Part shown: positions 9,236-17,934 of the stretch, piece by piece
Layout: the number at the start of each line of letters is the position of its first letter
How positions within the stretch are numbered: position 1 is the stretch's first letter
Origin: a bacterium
GTDB taxonomy: Bacteria > Actinomycetota > Acidimicrobiia > Spongiisociales > Spongiisociaceae
Length of the DNA: 64,000 nt
NCBI GenBank assembly: GCA_028820935.1
Contig: JAPPHZ010000029.1
Location: forward strand, 62,001 to 126,000
Reading direction: 5' to 3'
The notes under the pieces: generated by a model
What the model saw: only the letters and a program-made list of their open reading frames with translations
Databases searched by the model: none
What the model was told of the DNA's origin: nothing
Translations under genes and position numbers: made by a program

Positions 9236-10093
9236 CTAAGTGTCCTTGTTCCGCTCGTCAGCCCACGACGGATCCCAATGGCCGACGGCCCGGCGGCCGA
9301 TCACGCCGAATATCCAGAAAGCCACCACGCCGAGCAGGCAGGCGGCGATGACCGCGGCCAGCAGTTCCTCGCTTCTGAGACGGCGGCTGTATCGGTCGAG
9401 CAGGATGCCCAAGCCGGGCTGGCCCCGACCGAAGAAGAAGTCGCCCACGATCGCTCCGATCACCGACAAGCCGGCCGAGGTGCGGAGCCCGGTGAAGATG
9501 AGCGGGCGGGCGGCAGGGACCTGGAGCTTCAGAGCCCGGGTCCACCGGCCGGCGTTGTGGAGCGTGAGCAGGTCATGCAGTCTGGGGTCGGCACCCTGCA
9601 AGCCGGTCAGGGAGTTGATGACGATCGGGAATAGAGCGATGATCACGCAAACCGTTACCCGAGACATCAACCCGAAGCCGAACCAGAAGCCGAGGAGCGG
9701 GACCAAGGCCAGGATCGGCACCGTCTGGCACACGACGGCCCAGGGGTAGAGCGAGCGCTCGATCCACTTGGCCTGGCTCATCACCAAGGCCATCGAGAAC
9801 CCCAACGCGAAGCCGATTAGCAGCCCGAGGCCGGCGACCATGGCGGTCCGGTACAGGCCGCCCATGATCTCCCCTAGCACCTCTCCGTCGAGAATCCCCT
9901 CCTCGATCACGCCGTGGGGCGGCGGGAGGAGAAAGCGCCGGTCGGGCTCGAGCACGAAGAAGGTGATTCCGTACCAGAGGAGGATTATGGCCAGGGCGAC
10001 CAGAGCGGGTGGTATGGCAACGCCGAGCAGTTCCCGGATGCGGGCGGGGCGGGCGCGGGAGGCGTTAGTGGATGCGCCGGTCCGGTTGCTCAT
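9236..10093 (-). CDS. ABC transporter permease (SsuC/ThiX/TauC type)
   Basis: This 285-residue integral membrane protein has about six hydrophobic segments and the permease EAA-type loop in the C-terminal half (LTLHNAGRWTRALKLQVPAARPLIFTGL is split by the loop region). The N-terminus carries a basic cytoplasmic tail. The family transports sulfonates, thiamine precursors or other small aromatic compounds with NMT1-like binding proteins, which fits the gene at 7954. It overlaps the ATPase gene stop by 4 bp. Confidence 0.88.
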   Translation of the reverse strand: MSNRTGASTNASRARPARIRELLGVAIPPALVALAIILLWYGITFFVLEPDRRFLLPPPHGVIEEGILDGEVLGEIMGGLYRTAMVAGLGLLIGFALGFSMALVMSQAKWIERSLYPWAVVCQTVPILALVPLLGFWFGFGLMSRVTVCVIIALFPIVINSLTGLQGADPRLHDLLTLHNAGRWTRALKLQVPAARPLIFTGLRTSAGLSVIGAIVGDFFFGRGQPGLGILLDRYSRRLRSEELLAAVIAACLLGVVAFWIFGVIGRRAVGHWDPSWADERNKDT

Positions 10094-10824
10094 GATGCCT
10101 CTGCCAGTGCGGCGGCGACCTGGCCGGCCAGCACCGCAAACTCCGGCTCGTAGCGGATTTCGGGCTGGCGAGGGAACTCGTAAGGGATTTCGAACTCGGC
10201 CACGAGCCTTCCCGGCCGTTTGCTCATCACGAGCAGGCGAGATGCCAGGAATACGGCCTCGTCAACCGAATGCGTGACGAACAGGGCCGCGAAGCGTCGC
10301 TCGGAGAACAGGGCGCACAGCTCTGCGTTGAGCCGTGCCCGGCTGATCTGGTCCAGCGCACCGAACGGCTCGTCGAACAGGAACAGGTCGGGATCGAGCA
10401 GCAACGACCTGGCGATACTGGTGCGCATCTTCATCCCGCCCGACAGGGCCAGGGGATAGTGGTCGCGGAACTCCTCGAGCCCGACCAGCGAGAGCACCTC
10501 GTCGGCGCGCCGCCTGGCCTCCTGGCGTCCCAACCCGTCCAGTTCGCCTAGGAAGGTCACGTTCTGTTCCACCGTACGCCACGGCATCAGCGTGGGCTCC
10601 TGGAAGATGTAGCCGACGTTGTCCGAAGACCGGCTCACTGTGCCTTTCGTGGGCTCGATTAGTCCCGAGCCGAGCCTTAGAACGGTTGACTTCCCGCACC
10701 CGGACGGTCCCACTAGGGATACGAACTCGCCCTTGCGGATGGTGAGGCCGATGGGATCCAGGGCATCGATGGACCCGAAGGACTTGGTTACTTCGGCGAA
10801 GGCGATTACCGGATCCAAGGCCAA
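10090..10824 (-). CDS. ABC transporter ATP-binding protein (SsuB/TauB type)
   Basis: This cytoplasmic ATPase of about 244 residues has Walker A GPSGCGKST, Q-loop IFQEPTLMPW, signature LSGGMKMR, Walker B LFLFDEPFGALD and H-loop FVTHSVDEA. I place the start at TTG 10824 because GGAAGG lies 5 nt upstream and the protein then begins just before the first strand (DPVIAFAEVTKSFG). The open frame continues far upstream but with no family similarity. It is the first gene of the five-gene minus-strand operon ATPase, permease, binding protein, nitrilase-fold protein, amidohydrolase. Confidence 0.88.
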   Translation of the reverse strand: MALDPVIAFAEVTKSFGSIDALDPIGLTIRKGEFVSLVGPSGCGKSTVLRLGSGLIEPTKGTVSRSSDNVGYIFQEPTLMPWRTVEQNVTFLGELDGLGRQEARRRADEVLSLVGLEEFRDHYPLALSGGMKMRTSIARSLLLDPDLFLFDEPFGALDQISRARLNAELCALFSERRFAALFVTHSVDEAVFLASRLLVMSKRPGRLVAEFEIPYEFPRQPEIRYEPEFAVLAGQVAAALAEAS

Positions 10825-11033
10825 CGATTCCTTCCTTACCTCTCGCGCCGCGCATATGAGGAACACGCAAGCGATTAGCAGTTGACCAACCCTAGCAATT
10901 TGGCCAATGGAGGCCGGGAAGACGTCCCGGTCGACCCGGCCGTCGGAATGTGATCCCGGCTTGGCGGACAGTGGCCAAGCGACTCCGCCAACTCCTATGA
11001 TTCTCTGGCCAGCCAGCTTGCTTCGGAGGGTCC

Positions 11034-12053
11034 GTGCTCGTCTACGTCCACCCAGACCACCGCCTCCATGATCCCTCGGAGCCCCACCGATTCGGGGGAG
11101 TCCTCTTGCCTCCGGCAGAGACCGCGGCGCGAGCCGACCGCATTCTCTCCGCCCTGGCACAGCTCGAAGAAGTCGACGTGGTTTGCCCCCCTCCTGTTGA
11201 CGAGCAGGACTTGCTCCTCGTACACGAGCCCGAGTACCTGGAGTTCCTGCACATGGCGCACGACCGCTGGCGGGCCGCCACCGGCGCCCCGGCCGACGGC
11301 GAAGCGGTGGCCTACATCCGTCCCATTCCCGGATTGCCGGGCCGGCCCCCTTCCCATGTCGACGCGCAACTCGGCATCTATTCCAACGATGTCGACCCGA
11401 TCCTGGAGGGAACCTGGCCGGCAGCGCTCTCGGCGGCGGCGAGCGCCGTCGCCGCGGCCGGGGCCGTCCATGACGGGGGGAAGGCCGCCTATGCCATCTG
11501 CCGACCGCCCGGCCACCACGCCGCTCCGGCGACCTTCGGCGGCTACTGCTACCTGAACAACACCGCCCTCGCGGCGGCGTGGCTGGCGTCACGGGGGGCC
11601 AGCGTGGCGATCGTGGATGTCGACACCCACCACGGCAACGGCACCCAGGCGGTGTTCTGGGACCGTGGGGACGTACTGACCATTTCGATCCACGGTGATC
11701 CCGAGGTGCACTTCCCGTTCTTCTCCGGCTTCCCCGAGGAGCGGGGCGAGGGGGCCGGGCGCGGTGCCAACCTCAACCTTCCCCTCCCGAGCGGGTCGGG
11801 CTGGCCCGCCTATCGCCCCGCCCTGGAGGAAGCCATCGAAGCCGTCCACTCCTTCGGAGCCGACTTCCTGGTGGTGGCTCTGGGGGTGGACACCCATGTC
11901 ACCGACGGGGTGCTGGCCCTGACCGACGAGGACTATCCATTGCTCGGGCAAACGCTGCGCACCGGCCTGCCCGCTGTGATCATCCAGGAGGGAGGCTACG
12001 GTCCCGGCGTTCTCGAGTCGGCCGTACCGGCGGTGTTGTCCGCCTTCGAGTAG
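11034..12053 (+). CDS. Histone deacetylase family / acetylpolyamine amidohydrolase
   Basis: This 339-residue zinc hydrolase of the arginase/deacetylase fold removes acetyl groups from amines such as acetylpolyamines. The catalytic pattern is intact: ICRPPGHHA with the His pair, GGYCYLNN, the zinc-binding DVDTHHGNGTQ, a later GVDTHVTD in place of the usual second zinc Asp region, and the Tyr in QEGGYGPG. It starts at GTG 11034. It is divergent from the ABC operon at 10824, with a gap of about 210 bp that must hold two promoters. AcuC-like or acetylpolyamine hydrolase activity cannot be separated by eye. Confidence 0.88.
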   Translation: MLVYVHPDHRLHDPSEPHRFGGVLLPPAETAARADRILSALAQLEEVDVVCPPPVDEQDLLLVHEPEYLEFLHMAHDRWRAATGAPADGEAVAYIRPIPGLPGRPPSHVDAQLGIYSNDVDPILEGTWPAALSAAASAVAAAGAVHDGGKAAYAICRPPGHHAAPATFGGYCYLNNTALAAAWLASRGASVAIVDVDTHHGNGTQAVFWDRGDVLTISIHGDPEVHFPFFSGFPEERGEGAGRGANLNLPLPSGSGWPAYRPALEEAIEAVHSFGADFLVVALGVDTHVTDGVLALTDEDYPLLGQTLRTGLPAVIIQEGGYGPGVLESAVPAVLSAFE

Positions 12054-12091
12054 GGGAGCCCTCGCTACCGAGTTCTCACTATTGTTCTCAT

Positions 12092-12925
12092 GTGGCTGCA
12101 CGCATCCCGTCCCATGGATTGTCCGACGATTTCGTCCCGCCGTCCCGACCGAAGCTGAAGCGCAAGTTCTACGAATCCGAACTGGCTGATCTCCAGGAGG
12201 AGCTGGTCCGGTTACAGCGCTGGATCAAGCACCGGGGTCTCAAGGTGGTGGTCATCTTCGAGGGCCGCGACGCTGCCGGAAAGGGCGGCGTCATCAAACG
12301 GATCACCGAACGTCTCAATCCCCGTGTGGTGCGGGTGGTGGCCCTGGGCACACCGAGCGATCGCGAGAAGACCCAGTGGTGGTTCCAGCGCTATGTGGCC
12401 GAGTTGCCCGCCGCCGGTGAGATGGTCCTGTTCGACCGTAGTTGGTACAACCGCGGGGTGGTGGAGCCGGTGATGGGCTTTTGCACCCAGGAGGAGTATC
12501 GGGAGTTCCTGCGTTCCTGCCCCGAGTTCGAGCGGATGCTGATCAGGTCGGGCATCATCCTCATCAAGTACTGGTTCTCCGTGAGCGATACCGAACAGGA
12601 GCGCCGGTTCCAGGCCCGTATCAACGATCCGACGAAGCGATGGAAGCTATCAACGGTGGACGTGGAGGGCAGGTCTAGGTGGGTGGAGTTCTCCAAGGCG
12701 AAGGACATCCTGTTCGCCCACACCGACATCAAGCAGGCCCCTTGGTACGTGGTCAACGCCGACAACAAGAAGCGTGCCCGCCTGAACTGCATCGCCCACC
12801 TGCTGGACCAGATTCCCTACGAGGATGTTCCATGGGACGACATAGAGCTACCCGAACGCCAGTCGGGGGTCGGCTACGTCCGCCCGCCCATCACGGACCA
12901 GACCTTCGTCGAGGAGAGGTTCTGA
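12092..12925 (+). CDS. ppk2: Polyphosphate kinase 2
   Basis: This 277-residue P-loop kinase transfers phosphate between polyphosphate and nucleoside di- or monophosphates. Walker A is GRDAAGKGG near residue 60, the lid region contains GTPSDREKTQWWFQRY, and Walker B is in VLFDRSWYNRGVVEPVMGF. The C-terminal DIKQAPWYVVNADNKKRARLN stretch is typical of the family. The length fits single-domain class I PPK2. The start is GTG 12092, 38 bp after the deacetylase-like gene. It would support phosphate and energy storage. Confidence 0.95.
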   Translation: MAARIPSHGLSDDFVPPSRPKLKRKFYESELADLQEELVRLQRWIKHRGLKVVVIFEGRDAAGKGGVIKRITERLNPRVVRVVALGTPSDREKTQWWFQRYVAELPAAGEMVLFDRSWYNRGVVEPVMGFCTQEEYREFLRSCPEFERMLIRSGIILIKYWFSVSDTEQERRFQARINDPTKRWKLSTVDVEGRSRWVEFSKAKDILFAHTDIKQAPWYVVNADNKKRARLNCIAHLLDQIPYEDVPWDDIELPERQSGVGYVRPPITDQTFVEERF

Positions 12926-12961
12926 GTCCGGGGTCGGTCACTTCCCGATCGCGGCGTCCCG

Positions 12962-13819
12962 GTGCGGGGTCCCCGGTCCACGCCTGCCACCGTGCATAGG
13001 CCGGTGATCGAGGACGTGCCACGCCACACCGCCGAGCCACGGTTCGCTCGCCCTCTCGAGGGGAAGGTCGCTGTGGTGACCGGCGCAAGTTCCGGGATCG
13101 GCCGGGCCGTCGCCCGCCGGCTGGCGGTGGAGGGCGCCCGGATACTGGTGGCGGACCTCCGCCCGCATCCCCGTGACGGGTCTCACGAGGACGGAGGCCA
13201 CGCATCGACCGTGGATCTGATCCGGGCCGCCGGGGGAGAGGCGGTCTTCTTGGAGACCGACGTAAGCCGGTCGTCGGACATGAAGGCCGCGGCAGCTGCC
13301 GCGGAGAGCGAGTTGGGCGGGCTGGACATCATGGTCAACAACGCGGGGATTTGGCACGGCCACCGGACGATCCTCGATGAGACCGAAGCCGAGTTCGACT
13401 CGACCATCGCCATCAACCTCAAAGGAGTCTGGCTCGGATGCAAGGTGGCGATCAGCCACATGGTGCGGACGGGATCGGGCGGGAGCATTGTCAACATCGC
13501 ATCGATCGCCGGGATGGTCGGGTTGGCCGCGGAGCCTGCCTACTCCGCCTCCAAGGGAGCGGTGATCGGACTCACCCGCCAGTTGGCCATCGACTACGCG
13601 GACGAGCGGATCCGGATCAACGCGGTCGCTCCCGGCTTCGTGGAGACCTCCCTGTCCCGGTCGGTCATGGGTAACAATCCAGAACACGATCTGACCCCGT
13701 GGCCCCGGCTCGGAACGGTCTCCGACGTCGCCTCGGCCGTGGCCTTCCTGGCTTCGGACGAGAGCGAATGGATGACGGGCACGGTGCTTGCCATCGACGG
13801 CGGCTACACAGCCAGGTAG
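12962..13819 (+). CDS. SDR family NAD(P)-dependent oxidoreductase
   Basis: This short-chain dehydrogenase of up to 285 residues has the cofactor motif TGASSGIGRAVARRL near residue 40, the structural NNAGIW, the catalytic Ser region IVNIASIAG, and the YSASK catalytic pair. The C-terminus (NAVAPGFVETSLS, VAFLASDESEWMTGTVLAIDGGYTA) is classical. An acidic residue after the second strand (VADLRP) suggests NAD preference. The start GTG 12962 gives a long N-terminus; GTG 13004 is an alternative. The substrate is unknown. Confidence 0.9.
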   Translation: MRGPRSTPATVHRPVIEDVPRHTAEPRFARPLEGKVAVVTGASSGIGRAVARRLAVEGARILVADLRPHPRDGSHEDGGHASTVDLIRAAGGEAVFLETDVSRSSDMKAAAAAAESELGGLDIMVNNAGIWHGHRTILDETEAEFDSTIAINLKGVWLGCKVAISHMVRTGSGGSIVNIASIAGMVGLAAEPAYSASKGAVIGLTRQLAIDYADERIRINAVAPGFVETSLSRSVMGNNPEHDLTPWPRLGTVSDVASAVAFLASDESEWMTGTVLAIDGGYTAR

Positions 13820-14032
13820 GGCATCCCGCGTTGCGACGCCGGGCGCAGGTTCGTCGAGGTGGACGGGACACGCGCTTGTACCCGGCGTGGTCCTTGCCTT
13901 GATCTGACTCCCCGCTTCCTGCTGGTCTGATGCCGGGCCGGCCCGCGCGGCGCCTAACATGACCGCCACCCACCTGATCTCCGGTCAGAGGCGCCTGGCG
14001 GCGGGCGGGATGTTGCCGAAGAACTTCGAGGT

Positions 14033-14839
14033 ATGGCCGAACACCTGGGTCTCAGCGAAGCCATTTCAAGATACGTGCAGGACGGGGACACCGTCGCCCT
14101 TGAAGGTTTCACCCATCTGATCCCGTTTGCCGCCGGGCACGAGATCATCCGCCAGGGGAAACGAAACCTAACCGTGTCGAGGTTGACCCCTGATCTCATC
14201 TACGACCAGTTGATCGGGGCCGGATGCGTGCGCAAGCTGCTCTTCTCGTGGGGCGGGAACCCCGGTGTGGGTTCTCTGTACCGCTTCCGGGATGCGGTGG
14301 AGAATGGCTGGCCGGCGCCAATCGAGTTGGAGGAACACAGCCACGCCGGGTTGACCAACCGGTATGTGGCCGGCGCCTCGGGCATGCCGTTCACCGTGAT
14401 GAGGGGCTACGCAGGGAACTCTCTGGGCGAGATTGCCCCGCATGTCCGGTTCCTGGAGTGCCCGTTCACGGCTGAGCGGGTGGCGGCGGTGCGTGCTCTC
14501 AACCCCGACACGGGGATCCTCCACGCCCAGCGGGCCGACCGGGCCGGCAACGTACAGGTGTGGGGTATATCCGGGGTGTTCCGGGAGGTGGTCATGGCGT
14601 CCCGGTATGCCGTCGTCACGGTGGAGGAGGTGGTAGAAGTCCTGGATCGCCGACCCGGCGATTTCGTCATCCCGTCGATGGCTATCACCGCGGTGTGCGA
14701 GGTACCCGGGGGCGCCCGGCCCTCCTACGTGCAGGGCTACTACGAACGTGACAGTACCTGGTACCGGAAGTGGCCTGACGTGAGCCGGGATCGGGAGGCG
14801 TTCCTTGCCTGGCAGGACGAATACGTCATGGGAGCTTGA
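14033..14839 (+). CDS. CoA-transferase family I, subunit A (GctA/IpdA-like)
   Basis: This 268-residue protein is the alpha subunit of a two-subunit family I CoA-transferase such as glutaconate, 3-oxoacid or steroid-ring (IpdAB) CoA-transferases. The N-terminus QDGDTVALEGFTHLIPFAAGHEIIRQ matches the glycine-rich loop of the family, and the later ILHAQRADRAGNVQVWGISG is a hallmark of GctA/IpdA proteins. The beta subunit gene follows after 3 bp. Together they would activate a dicarboxylic or oxo-acid by CoA exchange. IpdAB relatives often lack the original substrate, so glutaconate is not assigned. Confidence 0.88.
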   Translation: MAEHLGLSEAISRYVQDGDTVALEGFTHLIPFAAGHEIIRQGKRNLTVSRLTPDLIYDQLIGAGCVRKLLFSWGGNPGVGSLYRFRDAVENGWPAPIELEEHSHAGLTNRYVAGASGMPFTVMRGYAGNSLGEIAPHVRFLECPFTAERVAAVRALNPDTGILHAQRADRAGNVQVWGISGVFREVVMASRYAVVTVEEVVEVLDRRPGDFVIPSMAITAVCEVPGGARPSYVQGYYERDSTWYRKWPDVSRDREAFLAWQDEYVMGA

Positions 14840-14842
14840 ACA

Positions 14843-15607
14843 GTGGCGGACCGCACGCCGGCGTGGACCGCCGCCGAGATCATGTCCGTGGTGGCGTCCC
14901 GTCTTCTCCGCGACGGAATGTCCTGCTTCGTGGGCATCGGAATCCCCAGCACGGTTGCGAACCTGGCCCGCAACACCCATGCGCCGAACCTGTTCCTCAT
15001 CTATGAAGCAGGGGCGCTCGGCGCCAAGCCCTACCGCTTACCGCTCTCGATCGGCGATGGTGAGTTGGCGGAGACGGCCGACTCGGTGGTTTCCGTGCCC
15101 GAGATATTCAACTACTGGCTGCAGGGCGGACACATCGATGTCGGATACCTGTCCGCTGCCCAAATCGACCGGTTCGGCAACCTGAACACCACCGTGATAG
15201 GTCCCGACTACCACCAGCCGAAGGTGCGCCTCCCCGGGGCGGGAGGTGCTCCCGAGATCGCCGCCCACTGCCGCGAGGTGACGGTGATCATGCGCCATGC
15301 CCGGCGGGCCTTCGTGCCCAGGGTCGACTTCGTGACCTCGGTCGGCTTGGGTCCGGCGCCCGAAACCAGATCCCGACTCGGTTTCCGGGGGGCAGGGCCG
15401 ATCAACGTCATCACCGATCTGGGGATACTGAGGCCCGATCCGCAGGACAACGAATTGACCCTGGTGGCGGTACATCCGGGTGTCGATGTTCGAGATGTCC
15501 AGGATCAGACCCAGTGGCCGCTCCGGGTGGCGTCGCCCCTCGGAGTGACGGACGCCCCGACCAGCAAGGAGTTGGCGGCGCTCCGAGACCTCATCAGCCG
15601 GTCCTAG
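14843..15607 (+). CDS. CoA-transferase family I, subunit B (GctB/IpdB-like)
   Basis: This 254-residue beta subunit pairs with the preceding gene. It shows CFVGIGIPSTVANLARNTHAPN, then LIYEAGALGAKP, where the Glu is in the position of the catalytic glutamate that forms the enzyme-CoA thioester, and DRFGNLNTTVIG. It begins at GTG 14843. The TAG stop lies in a CTAG that forms the left end of the 18-bp inverted repeat at 15604-15621. The downstream FAD oxidoreductase starts 21 bp later, so the three genes probably form one unit. Confidence 0.88.
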   Translation: MADRTPAWTAAEIMSVVASRLLRDGMSCFVGIGIPSTVANLARNTHAPNLFLIYEAGALGAKPYRLPLSIGDGELAETADSVVSVPEIFNYWLQGGHIDVGYLSAAQIDRFGNLNTTVIGPDYHQPKVRLPGAGGAPEIAAHCREVTVIMRHARRAFVPRVDFVTSVGLGPAPETRSRLGFRGAGPINVITDLGILRPDPQDNELTLVAVHPGVDVRDVQDQTQWPLRVASPLGVTDAPTSKELAALRDLISRS

Positions 15608-15621
15608 TGACCGACCACTAG
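15604..15621. repeat. 18-bp inverted repeat with CTAG at both ends
   Basis: The sequence CTAGTGACCGACCACTAG has CTAGTG and CACTAG arms around a 6-nt centre. Its right half GACCACTAG equals the end of the 167-bp family B elements, and its left half begins CTAGTG as they do. It overlaps the TAG stop of the CoA-transferase subunit B gene. It could be an excision scar or extreme internal deletion of a family B element, or simply a small hairpin; the first reading is inference. Confidence 0.5.
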
Positions 15622-15628
15622 GGGCAAC

Positions 15629-16771
15629 ATGGCAGGCCGAACCTGGGATGTTCTCATCGTCGGCGGGGGAGTAACGGGCTGCTCGGCGGCCTGGCACCTG
15701 GCCGGCTACGGGGCCGAGGTCCTGCTGCTCGAGGAGTACGACCTCAACACCCAGGCCTCCGGCAGGAACGCCGGAAGCTTGCACGGTCAGATCCAGCACG
15801 GCTCCTTCCTGGAGTTCGGGGACGATTGGGGGCGGGCCTTCCTTCCGGCCCTGCTGTTCCTGCACCGTTCCCTGGCGATCTGGAGAGACCTCGGAGAACA
15901 GCTATCCGCCGATCTCGAGGTCACTTTGAACGGGGGGCTCCTGATAGCCGAAACGGACGATCAGATGCGGGACATCGAGCGCAAGGTGGCCATCGAGCGG
16001 TCCGCCGGGGTCGAGTCCGACCTGCTCGGGCGCCAGGATCTGGCAACGGTCGCCCCCTACGTGTCATCCACAATGGTCGGCGCCCAACTCTCCCACGTGG
16101 AGGGAAAGGCCAACCCCATGCTGGCCGGCCCCGCGCTCGCCAGGGCGGCCGGCAGGCGAGGCGCGACCATTCAGGTCAATACCAAGGTCCACGGGCTCGA
16201 ACCTGACGGCGACGTCTTCACGGTCTCGACCAGCGCCGGGATCGTCACCGCCCGGCGCGTGGTGCTGGCGGCGGGCAACACCATGAACCGGTTCGCACCG
16301 TTGTGGGGTCCGCCCCTCGCGATCTTCGACGATCCTGCCCAGGTCGGGGCCACCGAACCTATTGCGCCCATGGTTCACCACCTGGTCTACTTCGCCGGCG
16401 GCCAGCTGACCTTCAAGCAGGCCAAGGCAGGCACGCTGCTGATCGGTGGCGGTTGGTCATCCGATATCGACCCCGCCACAGGCGTCACCCGGGTCAACCC
16501 GGCCAACCTGATCGCCAACATGAGGATCGCGTTGCGGGTGGTCCCGTCACTGGCCGGAGTCCAGCTGATCCGCACCTGGTCAGGGGCCGGTCTGGCCACT
16601 CCCGACCTGTCCCCGATCATCGGACCCCTGGGCCCACCCGGTCTGGTGGTGGGGGTGTATCCCCACATGGGCCTGACAGCGGGCCCGCTCATGGGCCGGG
16701 TACTGGCGCAGCTGGCGCTCGACCGCACCCCCGAGGTCGATCTGACCCCCTTCGCCCCCGACCGCTTCTAG
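15629..16771 (+). CDS. FAD-dependent oxidoreductase (DAO/sarcosine oxidase beta-like)
   Basis: This 380-residue protein belongs to the D-amino acid oxidase/glycine-sarcosine oxidase family. The FAD-binding GGGVTGCSAAWHLA lies at residues about 11-25, followed by LLLEEYDLNTQASGRNAGSLH, where SGRNAG is the usual flavin contact. The C-terminus has a family-like IGPLGPPGLVVGVYPHMGLTAGP. It may oxidise an amino or imino acid as a beta-type subunit paired with a [2Fe-2S]/FAD alpha subunit; the candidate partner in the window is at 30144-31871, but it is 14 kb away. Substrate unknown. Confidence 0.85.
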   Translation: MAGRTWDVLIVGGGVTGCSAAWHLAGYGAEVLLLEEYDLNTQASGRNAGSLHGQIQHGSFLEFGDDWGRAFLPALLFLHRSLAIWRDLGEQLSADLEVTLNGGLLIAETDDQMRDIERKVAIERSAGVESDLLGRQDLATVAPYVSSTMVGAQLSHVEGKANPMLAGPALARAAGRRGATIQVNTKVHGLEPDGDVFTVSTSAGIVTARRVVLAAGNTMNRFAPLWGPPLAIFDDPAQVGATEPIAPMVHHLVYFAGGQLTFKQAKAGTLLIGGGWSSDIDPATGVTRVNPANLIANMRIALRVVPSLAGVQLIRTWSGAGLATPDLSPIIGPLGPPGLVVGVYPHMGLTAGPLMGRVLAQLALDRTPEVDLTPFAPDRF

Positions 16772-16869
16772 GCATTTTGCCAGCATCCCCAAGGGATTCG
16801 ACATCGCCGGACGAACCCGTTGCGAGCTGTCCGGCTGGAGACACTTCGCGGCCGGTAGGGTGTGCGCCC

Positions 16870-17547
16870 ATGCTCGGAACGGTCACGATCGTGAACCCGA
16901 ACAGCTCGGCGACCATCTCCATGCAGATCGATGACGCCGTGAGTTCCCTCGCGGGCGACCTGGGAGTCGGGATAGAGGTGGTCACCTGTGCTGAGGGTCC
17001 TCCGGCCATAGAAACCGATGAGGACGTCGCCGCCGCGGTCGGCCCCATGGTCGAGACCGCTCTGGCCCATCCCGCCGATGCCTACGTGGTGGCGTGCTTC
17101 TCGGATCCAGGGATAACCGAGTTGAGGAACGCGCTGGATGAGCCGGTGTTCGGAATTGCCGAGTCGGCGGTGTTGGCGGCCATGTCTCGAGGACGCACGG
17201 TCGGAATCATCTCCGCCCTCGATGTCGCCATACCGCGCCACTACCGCTACTGGGACCGCATCGGTGTGTCGGCGAGGATCGTGGCGGACATCGCCACAGG
17301 CAGGGGAGTGCTGGATCTCGAGAGCGAGGACGCCTACCGGGACGTGCTCGGAACCGGGCGGAAACTGGCCGGAGCCGGTGCCGAGGCGGTGGTACTGGGC
17401 TGCACCGGCATGACCCACCTCCGCGCCCGGCTCCAGGCCGACCTCGGGATGCCGGTAATCGAGCCATGCCGGGCGGCGCTGACACTCGCCGCCTCAGCTC
17501 TCCGGGACGCATCCCCGGTGACCGGAGCGGATTCGCCACTCGGCTAG
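16870..17547 (+). CDS. Aspartate/glutamate/hydantoin racemase family protein
   Basis: This protein of about 225 residues is a cofactor-independent racemase of the Asp/Glu/hydantoin racemase family. It begins with TVTIVNPNSSATISMQIDD, typical of hydantoin racemases. The two catalytic cysteines appear in VVACFSDPG (first half) and LGCTGMTHL (second half). The start at ATG 16870 is chosen because the open frame extends upstream only as a shadow of the preceding gene. The family racemises hydantoins or amino acids; the HyuA/HyuB genes at 44758-50067 make a hydantoin link plausible but unproven. Confidence 0.85.
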   Translation: MLGTVTIVNPNSSATISMQIDDAVSSLAGDLGVGIEVVTCAEGPPAIETDEDVAAAVGPMVETALAHPADAYVVACFSDPGITELRNALDEPVFGIAESAVLAAMSRGRTVGIISALDVAIPRHYRYWDRIGVSARIVADIATGRGVLDLESEDAYRDVLGTGRKLAGAGAEAVVLGCTGMTHLRARLQADLGMPVIEPCRAALTLAASALRDASPVTGADSPLG

Positions 17548-17715
17548 AGAGCACGGGCGGCTGCCCGAGCTTCCAGCACCCCGGCCGCCAGGTCTCCGTA
17601 GGACGTCTGCCAGCCGTTCGGCACACTGGTCCGCCCTCCCTACAACTCGACCGGCTTCGGGGTCTCCGAGCCCTAACCGGTGCGCCCCCTTCTCCTAACG
17701 ATGGGATCCAGATAA

Positions 17716-17740
17716 TTAGTAAAGTAACTTGACAAACTAA
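17716..17740. promoter_or_regulatory. Inverted-repeat operator for the ROK regulator
   Basis: TTAGT at 17716-17720 and ACTAA at 17736-17740 form a symmetric pair with 15 nt between, in a locally AT-rich patch. The pattern resembles the TTAGT...ACTAA operators known for ROK/XylR/NagC-type repressors. It overlaps the -35 box at 17729, so binding would block RNA polymerase. Autoregulation by the product of 17935-19125 is inferred. Confidence 0.6.
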
Positions 17741-17758
17741 CTAGGAAGGGGGGACAAT
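17729..17758 (+). promoter_or_regulatory. Sigma70-type promoter of the ROK/NagB operon
   Basis: A perfect -35 box TTGACA (17729-17734) is followed after 18 nt by GACAAT (17753-17758), which matches TATAAT at four of six positions. It lies within the operator and upstream of the whole operon from 17935 to 25507. Such a good -35 box is unusual in this GC-rich window. Confidence 0.6.
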
Positions 17759-17934
17759 ACGGCTCGAGTCGGCGAGATCCACCCGGTTGTCAGGCCGTAT
17801 GGATCGCCGTCAACGGATCACGAGGATGGGATGGCGTCCGGCACCTGCGTCTACCGGTGTGAATCGGGTTTCCGGGACAGACGGTTACCGGCGCGGCGTG
17901 ACGCCCTCCTCCAACACCGCGAAGAGCGCGAGAC

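Larger units (their letters stand above)
17548..17934. other. Long regulatory gap upstream of the ROK operon
   Basis: This 387-bp gap holds a GC-rich hairpin near 17560 (CGGGC-ggct-GCCCG) that could end the racemase transcript, and the promoter and operator listed at 17716-17758. The remaining 175 bp between promoter and the regulator start would be a long untranslated leader in which I see no riboswitch-like fold. Confidence 0.5.

Noticed and set aside
12938-13969. Open frame of 343 codons antisense to the SDR gene
   Set aside because: It has no recognisable domain, lies fully opposite a clear SDR, and such frames are common in GC-rich DNA.
14033-15607. Assignment of the CoA-transferase pair as glutaconate CoA-transferase or IpdAB
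   Set aside because: Both subfamilies share the motifs seen and no fermentation or steroid genes are nearby, so only the family level is kept.
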